This document shows, one piece after another, positions 17,902 to 26,041 of a DNA stretch of 55,954 bases. The translations under genes and the position numbers were made by a program. Under the pieces are notes generated by a model that was not told the DNA's origin, did not search any database, and saw nothing but the letters and a program-made list of their open reading frames with translations. Within the stretch, counting starts at the first letter, position 1, and every line of letters begins with the position of its first letter. This DNA comes from Cryomorphaceae bacterium (GTDB taxonomy: Bacteria > Bacteroidota > Bacteroidia > Flavobacteriales_D > Crocinitomicaceae), in assembly GCA_027490665.1 (NCBI GenBank), contig JAIXXP010000003.1, forward strand, positions 1 to 55,954. Reading direction: 5' to 3'.

Positions 17902-18867
17902 ATGAGTAGCCCGAGCCAAATAGAACTATCACTCGTAATTCCGACCTTTAATGAGGAAGGTAATGTGCAGCGCCTATACAGCGAAATACTCGCCGTCTTG
18001 CAGCAACTTCAAATCTCAACTTACGAAGTCATTTTTATTGACGACGGAAGTTCAGATCAGTCTTTAAACCGCATCGAACAACTCCGTGCACAAGACACCA
18101 ACGTTCATTACTTGCAGTTCAGCCGCAATTTTGGCCACCAACATGCCCTCAAAGCTGGTCTCGACCACGCTAGAGGTGCCGCGGTCATTAGTTTGGACGC
18201 CGATCTCCAACACCCGCCCGCGCTTATTGCCAATATGGTTCAACTTTGGCGCCAAGGAGCTGAGGTTGTATACACCCGCCGCAAAGACAAACAAAATGTA
18301 GGCTTGTTCAAGAAACTCAGTGCTAAAGCATTTTATTGGTTGGCCAATCGGCTTTCAGAAGTGCCCATAGAAGAAGGAACTGCTGATTTCCGTTTGCTAG
18401 ACCGCAAAGTGGTTGACGCCATCAAAAGTTTCAAAGAATCTCATTTGTTTTTGCGTGGTCTTATTCCAACACTTGGTTTCAAGCAGGTAGCCCTCGACTA
18501 CGAACCAGCAGCCCGTTTCAGCGGTCAAAGTAAATATTCACTGGGTAAAATGTTCCATTTTGCCATAAATGGCATCACTTCTTCAAGTGCAAAGCCGCTT
18601 TATTTTTCCATTTATTTAGGTCTGTTTTTTGCCTTTCTTGCCTTTGTCTACGCTTGCTACGCTATCTACATCGCTGTTTTTACCGATGCCGCCATCACCG
18701 GCTGGACCAGCCTTATCGCCTCGGTATTGTTTATTGGCGGCATTCAAATGATACTCATCGGTATTGTTGGTATTTATTTAGGCAAGCTTTTTGTGCAGAG
18801 CAAGCAGAGACCAACCTACATTATTAAAACCGACACCCTCACCTCAAAGGCAAGTCATGAAGCATAA
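17902..18867 (+). CDS. Polyprenyl-phosphate glycosyltransferase, GT2 family (GtrB/DPM1-like)
   Basis: The 321-residue protein has a GT-A domain (residues 1 to about 230: VVIPTFNEEGN-type start, IDDGSSDQS, and the metal-binding SLDADLQHPP). Two C-terminal membrane helices follow (about 235-265 and 270-300). This layout is that of GtrB, ArnC and dolichol-phosphate mannose synthases, which move a sugar from a nucleotide to undecaprenyl phosphate at the inner face of the inner membrane. The sugar cannot be read from sequence. Its 3' end overlaps the PorZ gene by 11 bases, suggesting coupled translation with a T9SS component that handles anionic LPS. A TAATTTCG sequence (17888-17895) six bases before ATG may be the promoter. 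Confidence 0.92.
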   Translation: MSSPSQIELSLVIPTFNEEGNVQRLYSEILAVLQQLQISTYEVIFIDDGSSDQSLNRIEQLRAQDTNVHYLQFSRNFGHQHALKAGLDHARGAAVISLDADLQHPPALIANMVQLWRQGAEVVYTRRKDKQNVGLFKKLSAKAFYWLANRLSEVPIEEGTADFRLLDRKVVDAIKSFKESHLFLRGLIPTLGFKQVALDYEPAARFSGQSKYSLGKMFHFAINGITSSSAKPLYFSIYLGLFFAFLAFVYACYAIYIAVFTDAAITGWTSLIASVLFIGGIQMILIGIVGIYLGKLFVQSKQRPTYIIKTDTLTSKASHEA

Positions 18868-21184
18868 ATATTTCTTTCTTTTTATACTCTTGATTTTTGT
18901 CCAAATTGCAAAGGCACAAATGCCCATGGGCACTTGGAAATACCATGTGGCCAGCGCTAAAGCCATCGACATCACCACAGACGGCGAACGCATCTTTACA
19001 GCCTTAGAAAATGGTTTGTACATCTACAATCCAAATACAGAAGAAGGAGTCCTCAAAACTGCATTAAATGGTTTGTCAGACATCGAAATTTCATGTTTGT
19101 ATTTTGATGCACTCGATAACGCTGTCTATATCGGCTATACAAATGGCAATATTGACAAATGGCAAGCAGGTAAAATCACCAACTTACCAGCCATTAAATT
19201 GGCACAAATTTCCAATTCAAAACGCATCAATAAGTTCATGCGAAACGGCGCATACATCTATGCCGCCAACGACTTTTCAATTGTCTTGATAGATGTCGCA
19301 AAAGAAGAAATCAAAGATACCTATTACCCTACAAATAGCCTTGAGCCAATAGTTGATGTCGAAATTACCGCAGACTCTATTTTTGCGCTCACCCCAACGC
19401 AAATGCTCAAAGGTTTGCGCAGCAATCCTGCTTTACCCGACTTCTCTCAATGGGATCGCGACCTTCGCTTTCCGTATCAGTCCGAAAACAAATACCGCGA
19501 GCTCCTATCCATAAACGAGCAATTTTGGGTCTTAAGGGCCAACGAAACCTACGGCCAAGATTCCGTTTTTCGCTTGAAAAACGACCTCTTAGTGAACGTC
19601 ATTAACGAACCTTTTAGCTTTCAAATCAATAGCATTCATTCGCTCGGAAACCAAATTGCCATTTCTTTAGACGGTGGTTTTTTAATTTATTCGCCTGATG
19701 GTCAGCAGCTAAGTTCTTATTCAGCAAGTTTACTAGACCGCTGGATAAATCCAGCACGCGTTTGCCAACTTGGTTCCTCTTATTGGAGTGCCGACCAAGC
19801 TTGGGGCCTACAAGAGCATTTAAATGCTTACACCTGTAAGCGTTATTTGATCGAAGGTCTGGCCAATCGGTATGTGTATTCAATGGCTTGGGAAGAAGGC
19901 GTTTTGGCCATTGGATCAGGTCGTTTGGAGGCCGAAATTGCACCTGCTTTTACCCGAAACGGCATACATATTTTAGAAGACCAACAATGGCGTTTTCACA
20001 ATACGCCAACCGTTACTGCCTGGGATTTCAACGCCCTCTGGGATTTCATTTCAATTGCCGTGAACCCCAAAAACCCTAAGGAAATCGCTGCAGGTACCTA
20101 TTCGTTTGCACCTTTAACGCTCTTAAACGAAACCGACACCTTGGTTTTCGATCAAAATAACTCGCCAATTCAACCTGTAACAATTGGCAATGGGTGGTCT
20201 TTGATTTCAGCGCTTAAATATGATCGAAAGGGCAATCTCTGGACCGTCAACGGCTACACAGATAGGCCTTTGAAAGTGCGCCAATCAGATGGCGTATGGG
20301 CGAGTTATTATCTTGGGGCAGGAGCCTCCAACAAACTCACTACTAAAATCGAAATCGACTTCGAAGACAACGTTTGGATGGGCACGTATGCCAATGGTCT
20401 TGTCGGATTACAGCATCAAGGCACACTCAACGACCCCAGCGACGACCAAACCATTCTCCTTACAACCGGTGAGTTAATGGGCAATCTTCCTTCAAATAAA
20501 ATTACCGCTCTTGCAGCCGATTTTGACGGCGAACTCTGGATTGGAACCGACGCTGGTTTTGCAGTACTTTACAATGCCAACGGCGCTTTTTCAGCAGGCA
20601 CAGGAAATTTTGATGCTCAACGGATCAAAATACCATATGAAGGCAACTTTGAAATTGTCTTGGGTGAGGCGAGCATTACAGATATCGAAGTAGATGGCGG
20701 TAACCGCAAATGGATGTCAACTGCCAACGCAGGTCTTATCTTACTATCTCCCGACGGCACCGAAATCATTGCCCAATATAACGAAGACAACTCTCCCTTG
20801 ATTTCCAATACCATCTACGACATAGAACTCAACCAAACATCAGGTGAACTATTTATTATTACCGATAAAGGTTTGGTTTCTTTTCGCATAGACGCCACCT
20901 ACGAAGACCCTACTTACGAAACCCTTAATGTGTTTCCTAATCCGGTCAAGCCAGATTATTTCGGACCCATTACCATCCAAGGGATTCGCTATAATTCGGA
21001 TGTAAAAATCACAGATGCCGGCGGTAATTTGATTTATAAAACACAATCAAACGGCGGCACCGCAACTTGGAACGGCCAAAACCTCAATGGCGAAAAAGTC
21101 CCAACTGGGGTCTATTTCTTCTGGACAGCCAATAATTACCAAGGTGGTGACCGCAAAGTGGCTAAAGTACTCGTGATCCGCTGA
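18857..21184 (+). CDS. porZ: PorZ-like T9SS protein: two-component-regulator-type propeller with sorting tail
   Basis: The 775-residue protein has a signal peptide (KYFFLFILLIFVQIAKAQ) and then MGTWKYHVASAKAIDI, the typical beginning of PorZ. Two beta-propellers with GLYIYNP-, DNVWMGTYANGLVG- and DGELWIGTDAGFAVL-type blades fill residues about 30-690. The C-terminus (about 695-775: LNVFPNPV, VKITDAGGNLIY, VPTGVYFFW, KVAKVLVI) is a T9SS-type sorting domain. In Porphyromonas gingivalis, PorZ sits on the surface with PorU, PorV and PorQ, binds anionic LPS and passes it to the sortase PorU. ATG at 18857 is chosen because it gives the signal peptide; it overlaps the glycosyltransferase by 11 bases. 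Confidence 0.87.
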   Translation: MKHKYFFLFILLIFVQIAKAQMPMGTWKYHVASAKAIDITTDGERIFTALENGLYIYNPNTEEGVLKTALNGLSDIEISCLYFDALDNAVYIGYTNGNIDKWQAGKITNLPAIKLAQISNSKRINKFMRNGAYIYAANDFSIVLIDVAKEEIKDTYYPTNSLEPIVDVEITADSIFALTPTQMLKGLRSNPALPDFSQWDRDLRFPYQSENKYRELLSINEQFWVLRANETYGQDSVFRLKNDLLVNVINEPFSFQINSIHSLGNQIAISLDGGFLIYSPDGQQLSSYSASLLDRWINPARVCQLGSSYWSADQAWGLQEHLNAYTCKRYLIEGLANRYVYSMAWEEGVLAIGSGRLEAEIAPAFTRNGIHILEDQQWRFHNTPTVTAWDFNALWDFISIAVNPKNPKEIAAGTYSFAPLTLLNETDTLVFDQNNSPIQPVTIGNGWSLISALKYDRKGNLWTVNGYTDRPLKVRQSDGVWASYYLGAGASNKLTTKIEIDFEDNVWMGTYANGLVGLQHQGTLNDPSDDQTILLTTGELMGNLPSNKITALAADFDGELWIGTDAGFAVLYNANGAFSAGTGNFDAQRIKIPYEGNFEIVLGEASITDIEVDGGNRKWMSTANAGLILLSPDGTEIIAQYNEDNSPLISNTIYDIELNQTSGELFIITDKGLVSFRIDATYEDPTYETLNVFPNPVKPDYFGPITIQGIRYNSDVKITDAGGNLIYKTQSNGGTATWNGQNLNGEKVPTGVYFFWTANNYQGGDRKVAKVLVIR

Positions 21185-21185
21185 T

Positions 21186-21788
21186 ATGCTAGGTTTTGAC
21201 TTTTTGTCTCCGTTATTGGAAATTGTCGCTGCAATCTTAGGCTTTGTTTATGTCTACCTCATTGCTACAGAAAAGTCTGTAGGCTGGATTTTCGGTATTG
21301 CTAGTGCCTGTTTCTACGCTTTGTTTTTCTATAACATGCACACATGGGGCTTGTTTAGCCAGCAAATTGCATATATCATTCTTGGTTTTTATGGATTGGT
21401 TACCTGGTCAGATCAAAAAGATGCCTTGCCCGTTCGGTCTATGGGGAAAGCAATTTGGATATGGGTTTTATTGAGTTTCTTGGTTGGTCTTTTGTTTTTC
21501 TTTGTTGTCTTGTGGCTTGAGTTGGGCGTTAAACCGTTTTTTTCCATTTATTTATTATGGGTCTGGCGAGAAGCACTAGACGCACAATTCTTTGTATTTT
21601 CCTTACTCGCTACTTGGCTCACCACAAGAAAAGTTTTGGAGAACTGGCTGGTCTGGATTGTTGTCAATATCGTTGGTGTTATCTGGTTCAGCGCCGAACA
21701 TTGGTGGTCTACGGCTATTTTGTATTTCGCCTATCTTTTACTTGCTTTTAATGGCTATCGAAAATGGAAAAAAGCCCTCTGCGCATAG
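21186..21788 (+). CDS. pnuC: Nicotinamide riboside/mononucleotide transporter PnuC
   Basis: This 200-residue membrane protein has about seven hydrophobic segments. The PnuC signature is present: LEIVAAILGFVYVYLIATE, GWIFGIASACFYALFFY, and a conserved WREALDAQFFVFSLLATWL in the second half. PnuC is a facilitator that brings nicotinamide riboside into the cytoplasm, where phosphorylation traps it. The downstream gene overlaps it by 25 bases and encodes exactly such a kinase, so the pair forms a vitamin B3 salvage unit. It starts one base after the PorZ stop and is probably in the same transcript. No NAD-related riboswitch could be seen; there is no room for one. Confidence 0.94.
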   Translation: MLGFDFLSPLLEIVAAILGFVYVYLIATEKSVGWIFGIASACFYALFFYNMHTWGLFSQQIAYIILGFYGLVTWSDQKDALPVRSMGKAIWIWVLLSFLVGLLFFFVVLWLELGVKPFFSIYLLWVWREALDAQFFVFSLLATWLTTRKVLENWLVWIVVNIVGVIWFSAEHWWSTAILYFAYLLLAFNGYRKWKKALCA

Positions 21789-22270
21789 CGTTTACAGGTC
21801 CAGAGTCAAGTGGTAAAACGACCCTTGCTGTGTGGCTTTCTTCGTTTTTAGAACTCCCATTTATAGAGGAATATGCCAGAACCTATCTCGCCGATCAAAT
21901 CGAATATGAGCAAGAGGACCTAGACATCATGGCCAATAAACAAGTTGAATTGTGGCCCAAAAAGGGTTTTGTAGCTGATACTGAAATGCATGTTTTTCAG
22001 GTGTGGTCGCAAGTGAAGTATGCGGAGGTTAGTCCTAAGATCAGTGAGCTTTTGAAGCAGCAGCACTTCGATCATTATTTTTTGTGCGCACCAGACATCC
22101 CTTGGGAAGCAGACCCGCTCAGGGAAAACCCTGATGATCGTCAGTATTTATTTGAAATGTACCTCGATGTACTTCAGAAAAATGAACGAAGTTTTACTAT
22201 TTTGTCGGGCCCGCTAGAAAAACGCCAAGAACTGATTAAAGTCAAGGTTTTAAGTTTATTGAATGCCTAA
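21764..22270 (+). CDS. NadR-type ribosylnicotinamide kinase (AAA domain only)
   Basis: The 168-residue P-loop kinase has Walker A GPESSGKTT at residue 9, then FIEEYARTYL, VADTEMHVFQVW, APDIPWEADPLREN and a final LSGPLEKR segment, as in the C-terminal domain of NadR. The adenylyltransferase and repressor domains of enterobacterial NadR are absent, so it is a stand-alone kinase that converts nicotinamide riboside to NMN. The gene overlaps pnuC by 25 bases, tightly coupling transport and phosphorylation. Its TAA stop also forms the first bases of the -7 promoter box for the next gene. Confidence 0.92.
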   Translation: MEKSPLRIAFTGPESSGKTTLAVWLSSFLELPFIEEYARTYLADQIEYEQEDLDIMANKQVELWPKKGFVADTEMHVFQVWSQVKYAEVSPKISELLKQQHFDHYFLCAPDIPWEADPLRENPDDRQYLFEMYLDVLQKNERSFTILSGPLEKRQELIKVKVLSLLNA

Positions 22271-22275
22271 CTTTG
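22268..22275 (+). promoter_or_regulatory. -7 promoter box (TAACTTTG) for the SCO gene, likely leaderless
   Basis: TAACTTTG fits the Bacteroidota -7 consensus and ends four bases before the ATG at 22280, so transcription would begin at or next to the start codon. The first three bases are the stop codon of the upstream kinase gene. The -33 element is weak. Confidence 0.5.
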
Positions 22276-22279
22276 TTGC

Positions 22280-22948
22280 ATGAAACGCATTCTATTTATA
22301 GTTGTACTTTTTTTGATTGTAGTGCCCATTGGCTACTATTTCTTAAGTGACAAGAGCAAAACCAAGCCACTTCCCGTTATCAATCCTATCGATGTTCAAC
22401 AAGAGATGGTCGATCCAGAAATGCTGAGAATAGGCCGAGGTCATAAGGTGGGTTCTTTTCGTTTTGAAAACCAAGATGGCGCATGGATTACCGACGCTGA
22501 CATGAAAGGAAAGGTAAGTGTAGTGGAGTACTTTTTTACCACTTGCAAAAGTATTTGCCCTATCATGAATTCGCAAATGCAACGCATTCAGCGCAAATTT
22601 GCCAAGCAAACAGACGTACGTATTTTTAGTTTTACCGTGGACCCTGATATCGATACTGTAGCGCAAATGAAGCGTTATGCTACTGCGCATCAGGCCAAAG
22701 CTGGTCAGTGGCATTTTTTAACGGGTAAAAAGGCCGATTTATATGGTCTAGCCAGGCGCTCCTTCTTTGTATTGAAGCCCGCGGAGGCTCAAAACCTGGG
22801 CGATGCCGGAAGCGATTTTATTCACACCAACAACTTTGTGCTGATTGATCGCCAAATGCGAATTCGCGGCTATTATGATGGCACCAATCCAAAAGAAGTG
22901 AGTCTGCTTCAAGCACATATAGCGCAACTGCTTGATGAACCCCAATAA
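22280..22948 (+). CDS. SCO1/SenC family copper chaperone
   Basis: The 222-residue protein has one N-terminal membrane anchor (residues about 4-22) and a thioredoxin-like SCO domain facing the periplasm. The copper site is intact: CKSIC (a CxxxC motif in TTCKSICP) and the distal histidine in DFIHTNNFVLID. SCO proteins deliver copper to, and keep reduced, the CuA site of cytochrome c oxidase subunit II. No oxidase gene lies in the window, though a small Cys-x-x-Cys membrane protein at 48144-48386 is of a kind often found near oxidase genes. It likely has its own promoter overlapping the preceding stop codon. Confidence 0.94.
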   Translation: MKRILFIVVLFLIVVPIGYYFLSDKSKTKPLPVINPIDVQQEMVDPEMLRIGRGHKVGSFRFENQDGAWITDADMKGKVSVVEYFFTTCKSICPIMNSQMQRIQRKFAKQTDVRIFSFTVDPDIDTVAQMKRYATAHQAKAGQWHFLTGKKADLYGLARRSFFVLKPAEAQNLGDAGSDFIHTNNFVLIDRQMRIRGYYDGTNPKEVSLLQAHIAQLLDEPQ

Positions 22949-22965
22949 AGCATTTTCTTTTTACG

Positions 22966-22973
22966 TATCTTTG
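22966..22973 (+). promoter_or_regulatory. Candidate -7 promoter box (TATCTTTG) for the pseudouridine synthase operon
   Basis: TATCTTTG matches TAnnTTTG and ends seven bases before ATG at 22981. The -33 element is not clear. A very short leader is predicted. Confidence 0.5.
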
Positions 22974-22980
22974 TAGTCAA

Positions 22981-23835
22981 ATGAGACAACCAAAGAAAAC
23001 AGGTGCAAAACCTAAAGCAACAGGCGCCAAAGATGCGCCAAAGGTAAGTGCCCGTGACAAGCGCAAATACATCGATTACAAAATCAAAGTCAAAAAAGGC
23101 GATCCACTTCCAAGTTTCCGCGAAGATGCCATCCGCCTCAATAAGTTTTTATCCAATGCAGGTATATGTTCGCGCCGTGAGGCCGATGTCCTCATTGATA
23201 CAGGCGTAGTTTCTATCAATGGCGTTATCGTTACTGAAATGGGCTATAAAGTGAAGCCAGGCGACGTCGTTCAATACGATGGCGAAACCATTACAACCGG
23301 AACCAAACGCTATGTTTTGCTCAACAAACCTAAAGGCTACATTACTGCAATAGACGACCCCCGTGGTCGCAAAACAGTCATGACCCTTGTGAGCAAAGCT
23401 TGTCGTGAGCAAATTTTCCCTGTAGGGCGCATGGAACGCGACACCACTGGCCTTATGCTCTTTACCAACGACGGCGACATGATGAAAAAACTCTTGCATC
23501 CGCGTTACCACGCCCGCAAACTTTACCATATCGAGACCAATAAGTCAGTAGCCAAAGAAGACCTTGAAAAAATGACTCGTGGTCTCGATCTCGAAGATGG
23601 TCGCATGAAAGCTGAGGCCGCAAGTTTTGTAGAAGGAGGCGGCAGCAACGAAATTGGTGTCGAAATCCGTTCTGGTAAAAACCAAGTGGTACGCCGTATG
23701 GTAGAAGCACTCGGTTACGAAGTCATCAAGCTCGATCGTGTTGTCTACGCAGGCCTTACTAAAAAAGATCTACCACGCGGTTATTACCGTCACCTTACTG
23801 AACAAGAAATTGCTTTTCTAAAAATGTCAAAATGA
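22981..23835 (+). CDS. RluB/RsuA-family pseudouridine synthase with Glu at the catalytic Asp position
   Basis: The 284-residue protein has a basic N-terminal extension rich in Lys and Ala, an S4 RNA-binding domain (about 52-110: RLNKFLSNAGICSRREAD), and a pseudouridine synthase core (KPKGYITAIDDPRGR, FPVGRMERDTTGLMLF, GKNQVVRRMVEALG). RluB/RluE/RluF/RsuA enzymes isomerise a uridine in rRNA through the aspartate of GRLD. Here that motif reads GRME, with GAA at 23434-23436 (Glu152). The rest of the core is well kept. The true activity is therefore uncertain. It heads an operon of three genes joined by 4-base overlaps (stop TGA with start ATG). Confidence 0.92.
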   Translation: MRQPKKTGAKPKATGAKDAPKVSARDKRKYIDYKIKVKKGDPLPSFREDAIRLNKFLSNAGICSRREADVLIDTGVVSINGVIVTEMGYKVKPGDVVQYDGETITTGTKRYVLLNKPKGYITAIDDPRGRKTVMTLVSKACREQIFPVGRMERDTTGLMLFTNDGDMMKKLLHPRYHARKLYHIETNKSVAKEDLEKMTRGLDLEDGRMKAEAASFVEGGGSNEIGVEIRSGKNQVVRRMVEALGYEVIKLDRVVYAGLTKKDLPRGYYRHLTEQEIAFLKMSK

Positions 23836-24548
23836 AAAAATGGGTTTTCTTCGGCTTGTTAGTGCTTGGCGCCACCCTCACCGGATGGTTTGTCAAGGGT
23901 TGTGTTTCAGATGAAACCCTTACTTACACAAGTAAAAACCCAAACGCAGCTTATTTTTATCCACTTGACACCATTCCAAAAATTTATCATTACCGCGATA
24001 TCGCAAATGGTTTAGACGAGGAGTTTCACCGCATTTATACAGTTGAAGACGCCGTTGGACCACACCTCATTGTGGAAGTATACGCGCCAGATGGCCGTTT
24101 GCGCGAAGCCATCAATTACAACATCGACTCTTTAGTAGTTCAGGATCATATGGTTGTCAATCGGGTTCAAAGCAAAGAAAAAACCGTTCTCTACAAAAAT
24201 CAGCTTTTTCCTTTTGATCTTCAAAAGGAAACATGGTTCGCATCTAAGTTTAGTGGCGTAGTAGATTCAACCGTGCTTCTACACGAGGTTTTTAGAAAGT
24301 TTCAAAACCGAAAACAAACAGTCTTCCTAGGAAAAACAAAGGCAGAAGCCCTTTTTTTCCAAGACAAAATCAGAAGAACCGTACTGAATCCGTTTACACG
24401 CACGGAGAGAGAAGTAACAGGCCTCCAAACTACTGTTTTTGCAAAAGGCTATGGTTTAGTAGCTTGGTACAGTCGTAACAAAACCATTCACTACCGTTTG
24501 GAACGTGTTCTTACGCAAAAAGAGTGGGTTAAAATAATTTCTCGATGA
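23832..24548 (+). CDS. Hypothetical membrane-anchored protein
   Basis: The 238-residue product begins with one hydrophobic segment (residues about 3-23: VFFGLLVLGATLTGWFV) ending in KGC, which could be a weak lipobox or a simple anchor. The remainder is soluble, with many beta strands (HLIVEVYAPDGRL, TVLYKNQLFPFDL) and basic C-terminal segments, presumably in the periplasm. I recognise no family. It overlaps the pseudouridine synthase by 4 bases and the barrel gene downstream by 4 bases, so the three are translated together. A role in the envelope is inferred from the anchor and the neighbouring barrel only. Confidence 0.75.
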   Translation: MKKWVFFGLLVLGATLTGWFVKGCVSDETLTYTSKNPNAAYFYPLDTIPKIYHYRDIANGLDEEFHRIYTVEDAVGPHLIVEVYAPDGRLREAINYNIDSLVVQDHMVVNRVQSKEKTVLYKNQLFPFDLQKETWFASKFSGVVDSTVLLHEVFRKFQNRKQTVFLGKTKAEALFFQDKIRRTVLNPFTRTEREVTGLQTTVFAKGYGLVAWYSRNKTIHYRLERVLTQKEWVKIISR

Positions 24549-25411
24549 AAAAGGTAATTTTCATGTTGTTGCTTTGCGTTATTGGCACACAGGCACAAGC
24601 ACAATTCAAACCGCAAAAAAAATCAACAGCAGCAGGCACCATATTTGCTTATTGGGGCTACAACCGCAGTATTTACACGCCAAGCACCATTCGATTTATT
24701 GGGCCCGGCTATGACTTCAAACTTAAAGGTGTTCAAGCCGTAGACCGGCCATCTACCGACATCAACGAATATATCAACTTCAATACATTTACGGTTCCGC
24801 AGTTCGATGTGCGTATTGGCTATAACTTCAAACGCAATTGGGCCGTTTCATTGGGTTACGAACACATGAAATACGTCATGAAACACGGCCCCACCTATTA
24901 TTTAAGCGGCACTATTAGCCCTGGTATAGACCAAGCAACAGGTTGGTCTGGTACCTACAGCGGAGACAGCGTTGTCACTAATGAAAACACCTTCCATTAC
25001 GAAAATACAAATGGCCTCAACTACATCAATGTACAGCTGACCAACGTATTCAAAATCTATCAAACCGAAAAAGGAAACTTTGCACTTACCACCTTGATGG
25101 GTGTCGGTGCTGGTCCAATTTTGTCTTACAACGATTTTACTTTTGCAGGTGAAAAATCCATGGAAACTGTTTCGCTTTCTGGTGTCGGTGCTTCTGGTCA
25201 CTTTGGTTTGCGCGCCGAGTTCTTTAAGCACCTATTTGTGGCAGCTAACATTCAGGGAGGCTTTATGGGTCAATACCGCGTCAAAACACGCCCCAATGAC
25301 TACGACTCCAATGCCAAACAAGTATTCTTGTACGGCCAGCGCGATATCGTAGTAGGCGCGTTGTTTTATCTCAAGCAATCCGATAAGTGTAATACCTGTC
25401 CAAATTGGTAA
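24545..25411 (+). CDS. Outer-membrane beta-barrel protein
   Basis: The 288-residue protein has a signal peptide cleaved after TQAQAQ. Alternating hydrophobic strands typical of a small outer-membrane barrel follow: DVRIGYNFKRNWAVSLGYEHMKY, NYINVQLTNVF, GHFGLRAEFFKHLFVAANIQGGF, and DIVVGALFYL near the end. It lacks a TonB box or plug. The last residues (KCNTCPNW) contain two cysteines after the final strand. It is the third gene of a unit with 4-base overlaps; pth follows after one base and may be in the same transcript. The channel or structural role is unknown. Confidence 0.83.
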   Translation: MKKVIFMLLLCVIGTQAQAQFKPQKKSTAAGTIFAYWGYNRSIYTPSTIRFIGPGYDFKLKGVQAVDRPSTDINEYINFNTFTVPQFDVRIGYNFKRNWAVSLGYEHMKYVMKHGPTYYLSGTISPGIDQATGWSGTYSGDSVVTNENTFHYENTNGLNYINVQLTNVFKIYQTEKGNFALTTLMGVGAGPILSYNDFTFAGEKSMETVSLSGVGASGHFGLRAEFFKHLFVAANIQGGFMGQYRVKTRPNDYDSNAKQVFLYGQRDIVVGALFYLKQSDKCNTCPNW

Positions 25412-25412
25412 A

Positions 25413-25976
25413 ATGAAATACCTGATTGTCGGTTTAGGAAATCCGGGTTCTGAGTATGTCGAGACCCGTCATAACATAGGATTTAAAGTGCTAGATGAAT
25501 TGGCCGCAGAATTGGCCGCAACTTTTTCTTTAGACAAAGCCGCTTTTCGTGCAGAAGCAAAGTATAAGGGCCGACAGCTCATACTGATCAAGCCCATTAC
25601 TTTTATGAATTTATCGGGTAAAGCCGTAAACTATTGGCTGCAAACCGAAAAAATTCCCATTCAAAATTTATTAGTTATTACCGATGACATCGCTTTGCCA
25701 TTTGGGACTTTACGCATGAAAGGCAAGGGCAGCGACGGCGGTCACAATGGCCTCAAAGACATCCAAGCGCTGTTAAAAACGCAAGAATACGCCCGTTTGC
25801 GCTTTGGTGTTGGCTCAGACTTTGCAAAAGGGCGCCAAGCAGATTACGTCTTGGGCCAATGGAAGTCCGAAGAACAATTAGCCTTACCCGAGCGCTTGCA
25901 AAGTGCTGCTTCAGCTGCCAAAAGTTTTGTATTCGATGGTCTTCCAATGGCCATGACCAACTGGAACAACAAGTAA
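25413..25976 (+). CDS. pth: Peptidyl-tRNA hydrolase
   Basis: The 187-residue protein is a complete bacterial Pth. It has VGLGNPGSEY at the start, the catalytic histidine in ETRHNIGF (His20), KPITFMNLSG, TDDIALPFG and GGHNGLKDI. The enzyme cleaves the ester bond of peptidyl-tRNAs dropped by ribosomes, freeing tRNA for reuse, in the cytoplasm. It starts one base after the barrel gene and is followed by an intrinsic terminator, so it is the last gene of the unit beginning at the pseudouridine synthase. Confidence 0.96.
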   Translation: MKYLIVGLGNPGSEYVETRHNIGFKVLDELAAELAATFSLDKAAFRAEAKYKGRQLILIKPITFMNLSGKAVNYWLQTEKIPIQNLLVITDDIALPFGTLRMKGKGSDGGHNGLKDIQALLKTQEYARLRFGVGSDFAKGRQADYVLGQWKSEEQLALPERLQSAASAAKSFVFDGLPMAMTNWNNK

Positions 25977-25989
25977 GCCGACCAGTGTT

Positions 25990-26015
25990 AAGCTATTGTT
26001 AATTAGCTTTTTTTT
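25990..26015 (+). terminator. Rho-independent terminator after pth
   Basis: AAGCTA (25990-25995) pairs with TAGCTT (26004-26009), followed by a run of T (26008-26015). The stem is AT-rich and only six base pairs. The likely promoter of the next gene overlaps it. Confidence 0.6.
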
Positions 26016-26025
26016 CTTACCTTTC
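25996..26025 (+). promoter_or_regulatory. Candidate promoter of the GEVED-Kelch cassette
   Basis: TTG (25996-25998) and TACCTTTC (26018-26025) are 19 bases apart, one mismatch from the -7 consensus. The ATG at 26042 follows 16 bases later. The -33 part lies in the loop of the pth terminator, so read-through and initiation may interact. Confidence 0.4.
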
Positions 26026-26041
26026 GTCAAACTACTAGCTA

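Noticed and set aside
18791..18856. Longer porZ start at 18791
   Set aside because: It lies deeper inside the glycosyltransferase gene and would bury the signal peptide behind a 22-residue polar extension.
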